Shown one piece after another: positions 40,468 through 44,984 of a DNA stretch of 44,984 nt. Made by a program: the position numbers and the translations under genes. Numbering within the stretch: position 1 is the stretch's first letter; each line of letters begins with the position of its first letter. A model generated the notes under the pieces. The model had not been told where the DNA came from. It made no database searches and saw only the letters and a list, made by a program, of their open reading frames with translations. Source of the stretch: Entamoeba invadens IP1 (lineage: Eukaryota > Evosea > Mastigamoebida > Endamoebidae); assembly GCF_000330505.1 (NCBI RefSeq), contig NW_004440426.1:1102616-1147599 (forward strand). The letters are read 5' to 3'.

Positions 40468-40647
40468 CAGTCTGTCTTTTAACGTTATCTGGTGCCTTTT
40501 GGACCATAAAAAATGGAATAATTCGGGGAGCAGTCCCAAAAATCCATCCCAATTGTTTCGGGTTTTTTCACGTTTTACCTAATGCCCGATGTTTAGACAA
40601 AAATGAAGCTATTATTTGTCCACCAGATAACGTTAAAAGACTGACTC
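40468..40647. mobile_element. 180-bp MITE-like element, TA target duplication
   Basis: The left end CAGTCTGTCTTTTAACGTTA continues TCTGGTG to 40494. The right end (40621-40647) reads, as reverse complement, GAGTCAGTCTTTTAACGTTA, then TCTGGTG. The arms match at 25 of 27 positions. TA dinucleotides flank both ends (40466-40467, 40648-40649). Ends beginning CAGT with TA targets are the hallmark of Tc1/mariner. The interior is non-coding, so it is a short non-autonomous element. Confidence 0.7.
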
Positions 40648-40780
40648 TAATAAAAATTTAAAAATAGTTGATTTTTTACTATAATTATATAGTTTCATTT
40701 GATTAGCTTTTTATTAATATGTACTAATTTGCGTTTTTAAGAATATATTTATTTAAAATTGGTTTAATAATAAAAACATA

Positions 40781-40825
40781 TAATAAAATAATACTATATA
40801 TACAATATATAGTATTATTTTATTA
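40781..40825. repeat. Perfect 21-bp palindrome, 3-nt loop
   Basis: Left arm TAATAAAATAATACTATATAT (40781-40801), loop ACA, and the exact reverse complement to 40825. Nearly all A/T, but 21 perfect pairs is beyond casual AT self-complementarity. It lies about 130 bp past the TIR element. Confidence 0.8.
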
Positions 40826-41058
40826 AATACTCAAAACTAAAGATTCAAACTGTATTTTATAATGAACTTATTTCAAGAGATTAAAAAAATATAGTTAATT
40901 AGTTGAAACTTTTTTTAAGCCAATTGAAACATGTTATTTGTTTGAAAACTGAACAACACAAAGATGTTGAATAGGGAAAAAAATGGGAAAAAGTGAAATC
41001 TTCATAACAAAAATAGAAAGTGGAAAAAAAACAAAAATCAAATAATAGAAACAGAGAA

Positions 41059-41866
41059 ATGAACGAGGTGTGTGTAACAATAAACTCGGTAGAGTATGGA
41101 TCAACGCCAATAACAATTCAAAAACATGTCAAGCTGGAAGAGCTTAAGACGGTAATTGGGAAAGCGATAACTGACCTTGGAAAGACGGTTTGTTAATATA
41201 AGGCCGAATTATAATTACTGGTAAACATACTAACGCAAAGGGCTACTCCGTTTTCCAAGGCGGGAAGGCTATTGAGAACGATGTCGAGCTCCAAGACCAT
41301 GAGGAGTTGGTTATGGTCATCCGCACATCCCAAAAAAATGCGAAAGCGGAACTGTTTGAACCAACCACAATGGGGCTAAAGGAGTTTAAACGCGACGAGG
41401 AACCGTTATCGCCGGAGGAGTTGAACAGAGTGTTAAACGGGCTTACACAACCACAAATGAACGAAATAGCAGTATTAACAGAAATTGGGTTTGACCAAGA
41501 AACGTCATTTGTAGCATATTGTATGTGTTCTGGCAACAAAGAGTCTGCAGTTGATTTGTTGTTATCAGGGAACATACGAGTTGACATGAGAATAGTCACC
41601 GAATTTGTGTGTAGAAAATACCCCGATGCGGTCAGAGCTGTAAGACCGGCACTACTCACAAGACAACGAACATTCACTCGAAACGGAGATATGAACATGG
41701 ACAACTTCCTGTTCAGAGCGTTATTGCAAGGAGAGCGTTTACAAGACTTGATTGGCGTTTGTTTATTATAAAGATAATTATAAACGTTGCAAATAACAAA
41801 TAGAGAGCTGGTGGAGACTACGACGCGAACGAAGATGTGAGTTCTGGTGGAGAGGATAGCGAATAA
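41059..41866 (+). CDS. Ubiquitin-like / UBA domain protein
   Basis: Three exons: 41059-41187, 41241-41756 and 41804-41866; introns of 53 and 47 bp, both starting GTTTGT, all joins in phase 0. The product is 235 residues. Residues 1-68 resemble a ubiquitin-like fold: MNEVCVTINSVEYGSTPITI, then YSVFQGGKAIENDVELQDHE and LVMVIR. A UBA-like three-helix segment follows at about 118-155 (MNEIAVLTEIGFDQETSFVA, then NKESAVDLLLSG). The C-terminus is acidic, ending GGEDSE from the tiny last exon. The UBL-UBA order is that of proteasome shuttle factors such as Rad23, Dsk2 or UBAC1; which one is not clear. No second UBA is obvious. Confidence 0.78.
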
Positions 41867-41931
41867 ATTACATGTGACTTTCTTTCCCTTTGTTTTTGTT
41901 ACATTAGATATGGAATCAAAAAATGAACGAA

Positions 41932-42774
41932 TCACAGATGAGCTGAGTTATTTATTTTTTCGACCATAGTATAGAAATCCGTTTGAAGAGCAGTGGGGTA
42001 GTCCTTGAATTGTATATTAAACACAGACAACGAAACATTTTTGATTGTATGGTTAGCAGTGTCGATGATATACAATAAACTCCACTCGAACGTAAAGGCG
42101 TCTGGTTTATAGCTAGTTTCCCCTTTTATGTGTTTAACTATAATTTCTTCTTTTTCCAATTTAACAGATATTCTCCACCCAGTGTGCCCGTCGTGATATG
42201 AGTGCTTTAATCTCAATGGTAATAAAAACTCCACAGCAGCTGCAAAAAGTGCTTGAGTGAATGTTTTCATAATACACAATGTAAGAGAATCCTCAGTGAA
42301 AACTTGTTGGAGAACTTTTGCAAAGAGTGTGCCACAGTCACCATTCCCGTTGTTTTTAACATATGTGAAGACGTCGTCGAAAGTTTGAACAAAATTACTC
42401 TGTTTGATCTCTCCTTCTGTGGCTAACGTGAGCAGAGAAACAACCTCTTTGGTTGTCTTCTCCATTGGGTATGTGTCGTTGTCGTGTGATGTGGATATCT
42501 CTGGGCCGTCCGCAACAACTCCATCGGCATTTGAAATAACCAATTTTGAGACAAGACGAGGAATATCTATTGCAACAGATGTTTTCGCCAAGGGGCGCGC
42601 GTGGAGTGTTTTGATACGTGCTACCATGTCCGAAAATGTCAATTCCTGTCGTTGGTACCTGTCGGGATCAATGCGAGTGTACCCAGTTGGTTTTGTTGTG
42701 TATGCACACAAAGAAATGATAAGAACAGTAATCACAATAGTGCCAGCGATGAATAACAAACTCATCAAAAGCAT
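41932..42774 (-). CDS. Single-pass membrane protein of unknown function
   Basis: 280 residues, ATG at 42774. An N-terminal hydrophobic helix (LLMSLLFIAGTIVITVLIIS) starts at residue 2 and can be a signal anchor. The rest is soluble, with LVSKLVISNADG, a Cys-containing GNGDCGTLFAKVL segment, and a mixed alpha/beta C-terminal half with WSLLYIIDTANHTIKNVSLS. Several possible N-glycosylation sites lie in the C-terminal part. The domain family is not recognised. It is divergent from the leucine-rich gene at 43268. Likely a type II membrane protein with an outward or luminal C-terminus. Confidence 0.65.
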   Translation of the reverse strand: MLLMSLLFIAGTIVITVLIISLCAYTTKPTGYTRIDPDRYQRQELTFSDMVARIKTLHARPLAKTSVAIDIPRLVSKLVISNADGVVADGPEISTSHDNDTYPMEKTTKEVVSLLTLATEGEIKQSNFVQTFDDVFTYVKNNGNGDCGTLFAKVLQQVFTEDSLTLCIMKTFTQALFAAAVEFLLPLRLKHSYHDGHTGWRISVKLEKEEIIVKHIKGETSYKPDAFTFEWSLLYIIDTANHTIKNVSLSVFNIQFKDYPTALQTDFYTMVEKINNSAHL

Positions 42775-43267
42775 TGATTTTGAAGTTCCTTTTTATCGGT
42801 TTTCTTAATGGCTGGTTTGCAGCGCTTTTGGTTTTGTTTTTAACACTTTTGTAAAAATCTTATCCCAAGTTATAAGGTTTATTTATAACTTGGGCATTAA
42901 ATCTAAATATACTATTAGTATTAATTAATTTATTGTTTTTAATAGTTTATTACATTTAAGTATGATTTATTAATTTTATAAACTATTAAAAAATTAATTG
43001 AAATTTTTTAATTTCTTTTTATACCAAATATAGAGTCAGTCTATTACAAAGTTTCAATCACTTATTTTTCGGTCGAGATTCATTTCTCATATAAGTTGGT
43101 ATATTCGATGTGTACGTTAAACTTTTTGTTGATCAAATTGCATTCAATGCAAAAACAAATTGATTTCCTTATAAAACCACCAAAATTAATAATATAATTA
43201 AACAAAAACAGAAAACCATATTATTAATTAACCAACAAAAAGTAGTGTTGTGAATTAAAAAAAGAAG
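42775..43267. other. Divergent spacer with hairpin and solo repeat end
   Basis: 493 bp that carry both promoters. It holds a perfect hairpin at 42864-42894. At 43031-43042 is TAGAGTCAGTCT, identical to the outer end of the TIR element at 40468-40647. No gene. Confidence 0.55.
42864..42894. repeat. Perfect 12-bp hairpin, 7-nt loop
   Basis: CCCAAGTTATAA, loop GGTTTAT, then TTATAACTTGGG. The stem has five G/C pairs, so it is stronger than the AT background would give. It lies 90 bp upstream of the membrane-protein start; it may be a regulatory RNA structure, a small transposon remnant, or chance. Confidence 0.8.
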
Positions 43268-44803
43268 ATGACTAAGTTGGAAAGAATGTACCAGATGAAC
43301 GTCGTGCTGTATTTCCCAACGTACAGCGACGTCTCAACATTTGTTCGAATAAACAAAAAGTCGCTAGATGCAGTAAAGAGTCTAAAGATCAACCCTTGGT
43401 TTTCGTCACCATATTCTATCATGAAGTTCCACACCCACTTTACTCCAGAGACGATGAACTGTTGCTCTTTTCAGTTTGTCAACAAGGAATTGATGTCGCG
43501 GTGTGTTTTTCTGAGAAATTCTGCATTTCCCGTCTCGAATGACTCGTACCGTGACATAGCGCAATTTCTCTTTCCAAAAGTGACGACATTATCACTCCGA
43601 AAAGATAAAATTGATTTCTCGCGATTTGCGATTTTAAGTGCAAAGTTGTTTATTATGTTGGAGTCACTCAACGGGGACATCGTGCTTATTCTCGAGTTCT
43701 GTAGGTCTGCAACAGAAAATGGGAAATTTCCGATGCACCATTTTTTAAAAAAGATACACGTTGAGGTGGGAAATGATGGATTTCTATTTCCACACTCTAC
43801 AATTCCCATTTTTAATGAAATGAGTAATTACCTTGACATGTGTAATATTGAAATTGTGCTCATCTCGTTTTATTCCGCTTTTTCAGAAAACACCATCGAA
43901 AAACTCCAAAAGCTTGGTGTTAAAAGTTTCTATAAAATACTAACGAAACAACAAATAAAAGACTGGGAGACATCTTATGTTTTGCCCTCACGGTTTGTTG
44001 CGATAGAGGGAAGTTTTGATAATAACAAATTTAATAGTTTGATTGAAAAGCGTTATGCGGAGGTGTGTGTTGTGAACATGGAGTACAACAGTGCGTTAAA
44101 AAGTGAAATAGAAAGAAACCTTGGGAGGATTATAACAGATGACAACCCAAAAACAGTCTGGTGGGAAATACCAGAGTACGTGAAAGAGCTCTTTTTACTC
44201 AAAATTAATCCTGTAGTGGTAGAAAAGGCTGTCAACATCATCCCACATTTTCCTGCCGACTGCCAATACTTGAAGGTTATCAAAGTCATTTCGTCGAGAA
44301 ATGTTTGGATATCACAATTTTTACCTAATTTGGAAAAAGTGAATGTGATAGACTCCGAAAACGTTTCGTTGGGTACTAATGACGAGAGCGACTCGTTTGG
44401 CCTCCCCAATGTGATTAAAATACTTGTTGTAAGGTCACAACATGTTAATATTGCTACGAAAAGCCTGAAATTGCGAGAGGTGACAATGGAAGGTTCTGAA
44501 AGAACAAATTTCTTTGGTAATTTTGGAAGTGTGAAAGAACTTGATTTGGTCCGAGTCAACAACGCAATTTTTCCATATTTCTCATTTGAAAAGGTCAACA
44601 CAAATATTCAGGCGTGCCAAGACTTGATGTTTACAGAGAATGGAATCAAAAAATCTCCACTTTTATTTATTAATTTAAATTATGACGCTTTTGATAAACT
44701 TGCGAAGAGCAGAATGACTCTTCCAAATGTGGTAATAAACAGAGTTGTCAATATGGACTACCTCAAGAGTTTGCAAAGTGTATTTCGTTTGTTTAATGGT
44801 TAG
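43268..44803 (+). CDS. Leucine-rich F-box-like protein
   Basis: 511 residues, one exon, ATG at 43268. The N-terminal 45 residues MTKLERMYQMNVVLYF, then VRINKKSLDAVKSLKINPWF form an F-box-like module shared with the gene at 19394-20541. Repeats follow: irregular leucine-rich strands such as FPKVTTLSLRKDK, LPNLEKVNVIDSENVSLG, LPNVIKILVVRSQHVNIAT, SVKELDLVRVNN. There is no signal peptide or membrane helix. The likely role is protein binding, perhaps as an adaptor of a ubiquitin ligase if the F-box reading is right. The paralogue at 19394-20541 has an intron right after the start codon; this gene has none. Confidence 0.8.
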   Translation: MTKLERMYQMNVVLYFPTYSDVSTFVRINKKSLDAVKSLKINPWFSSPYSIMKFHTHFTPETMNCCSFQFVNKELMSRCVFLRNSAFPVSNDSYRDIAQFLFPKVTTLSLRKDKIDFSRFAILSAKLFIMLESLNGDIVLILEFCRSATENGKFPMHHFLKKIHVEVGNDGFLFPHSTIPIFNEMSNYLDMCNIEIVLISFYSAFSENTIEKLQKLGVKSFYKILTKQQIKDWETSYVLPSRFVAIEGSFDNNKFNSLIEKRYAEVCVVNMEYNSALKSEIERNLGRIITDDNPKTVWWEIPEYVKELFLLKINPVVVEKAVNIIPHFPADCQYLKVIKVISSRNVWISQFLPNLEKVNVIDSENVSLGTNDESDSFGLPNVIKILVVRSQHVNIATKSLKLREVTMEGSERTNFFGNFGSVKELDLVRVNNAIFPYFSFEKVNTNIQACQDLMFTENGIKKSPLLFINLNYDAFDKLAKSRMTLPNVVINRVVNMDYLKSLQSVFRLFNG

Positions 44804-44833
44804 CCAGGTCTTAACAAAGAATAATATATAGAG

Positions 44834-44984
44834 ATGCAGCGATTCTTTTTAAATGGAGAAAGGCTGTCGAAGAACGGCGACACACTGACAATGTACGATA
44901 ATGGCGAAAGAAACGATGAAATTGACATTTTAGTATCAACAGGATTTTATATGAATGGAGAGACTGAGAAAGAGGTGGTGATCA
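44834..44984 (+). CDS. Partial gene, ubiquitin/SUMO-like fold possible
   Basis: An ATG at 44834 opens a frame that runs to the window edge (50 codons). The sequence MQRFFLNGERLSKNGDTLTM, then DEIDILVSTG looks like the second half of a ubiquitin-like fold (SUMO: RFLFDGRRI...EDGDEIDVF). The first half of that fold would have to lie upstream, but only 30 bp separate this ATG from the stop of the leucine-rich gene. Either the domain is a truncated type or the match is fortuitous. The gene is cut by the edge. Confidence 0.45.
   Translation, partial: MQRFFLNGERLSKNGDTLTMYDNGERNDEIDILVSTGFYMNGETEKEVVI

Larger units (their letters stand above)
40328..41058. other. AT-rich spacer with a TIR element and a palindrome
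   Basis: 731 bp with no gene. It holds the 180-bp TIR element (40468-40647) and a perfect palindrome (40781-40825), listed separately. Confidence 0.6.

Noticed and set aside
1..44984. tRNA, rRNA, CRISPR, Shine-Dalgarno or bacterial operon features
   Set aside because: I looked for GTTCGAATCC-type T-arms and spaced direct repeats and found none that fold or repeat correctly; gene structure is eukaryotic.

Overview
The window is a gene-dense, AT-rich stretch of a eukaryotic protist genome, most probably Entamoeba and perhaps E. invadens. Four things point there. Introns are very short (44-104 bp) and all 14 that I can place begin GTTTGT. 5' leaders are very short, with an AAAAATTCA-type initiator next to one start codon. 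Several families typical of the genus occur: BspA/F-box-like leucine-rich proteins, a TLDc protein and a villin/gelsolin protein with a long charged helix. All housekeeping genes are eukaryotic. The organism call is inference from the sequence alone. A 100-N scaffold gap lies at 31667-31766.

Layout. 1-9.7 kb: a 5'-truncated TLDc gene, a leucine-rich-repeat gene, BMS1 (40S ribosome biogenesis GTPase), GPAA1/GAA1 (GPI transamidase subunit) and a transcription-type cyclin. 9.9-17.9 kb: ribosomal protein eL20, a membrane-anchored Grp170-like Hsp70, a FAR1-type DNA-binding protein, a small multi-pass membrane protein, a PRCC-like small basic protein and an orphan. 19.4-30.8 kb: a second leucine-rich gene whose ATG is its own exon, a villin-like actin-binding protein, ribosomal protein uS11, a Rab escort/GDI protein, an RluA-type pseudouridine synthase, ZFPL1 (cis-Golgi RING-like protein) and Ran. 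31.8-44.98 kb: adenylate kinase 6, a repeat-rich 2 kb region, a BED-finger-like gene, an MFS sugar/GPH-type transporter, an ENTH/VHS-like adaptor, a UBL-UBA protein, a single-pass membrane orphan, a third leucine-rich gene and a truncated ubiquitin-like gene at the edge.

There is no operon logic; neighbours are mostly unrelated housekeeping genes. Several do share themes. BMS1, AK6, eL20 and uS11 concern ribosomes: uS11 is the Rps14 protein that AK6/Fap7 handles in other eukaryotes, and BMS1 acts in the same small-subunit pathway. GPAA1, the Hsp70-like protein, ZFPL1, REP and the ENTH-like protein act in the secretory pathway.

Most of the unexplained structure is in the long AT-rich spacers. 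I find three short terminal-inverted-repeat elements resembling MITEs (32641-33315, 35911-36073, 40468-40647), two of them bounded by TA as in Tc1/mariner elements. There are also three perfect hairpins, a diverged 58-bp direct repeat on both sides of AK6, and a small signal-peptide-like ORF inside the largest element. No tRNA, rRNA or CRISPR array was recognised. Exon joins were placed by eye from splice signals, reading phase and remembered family conservation, and have not been checked against transcripts.
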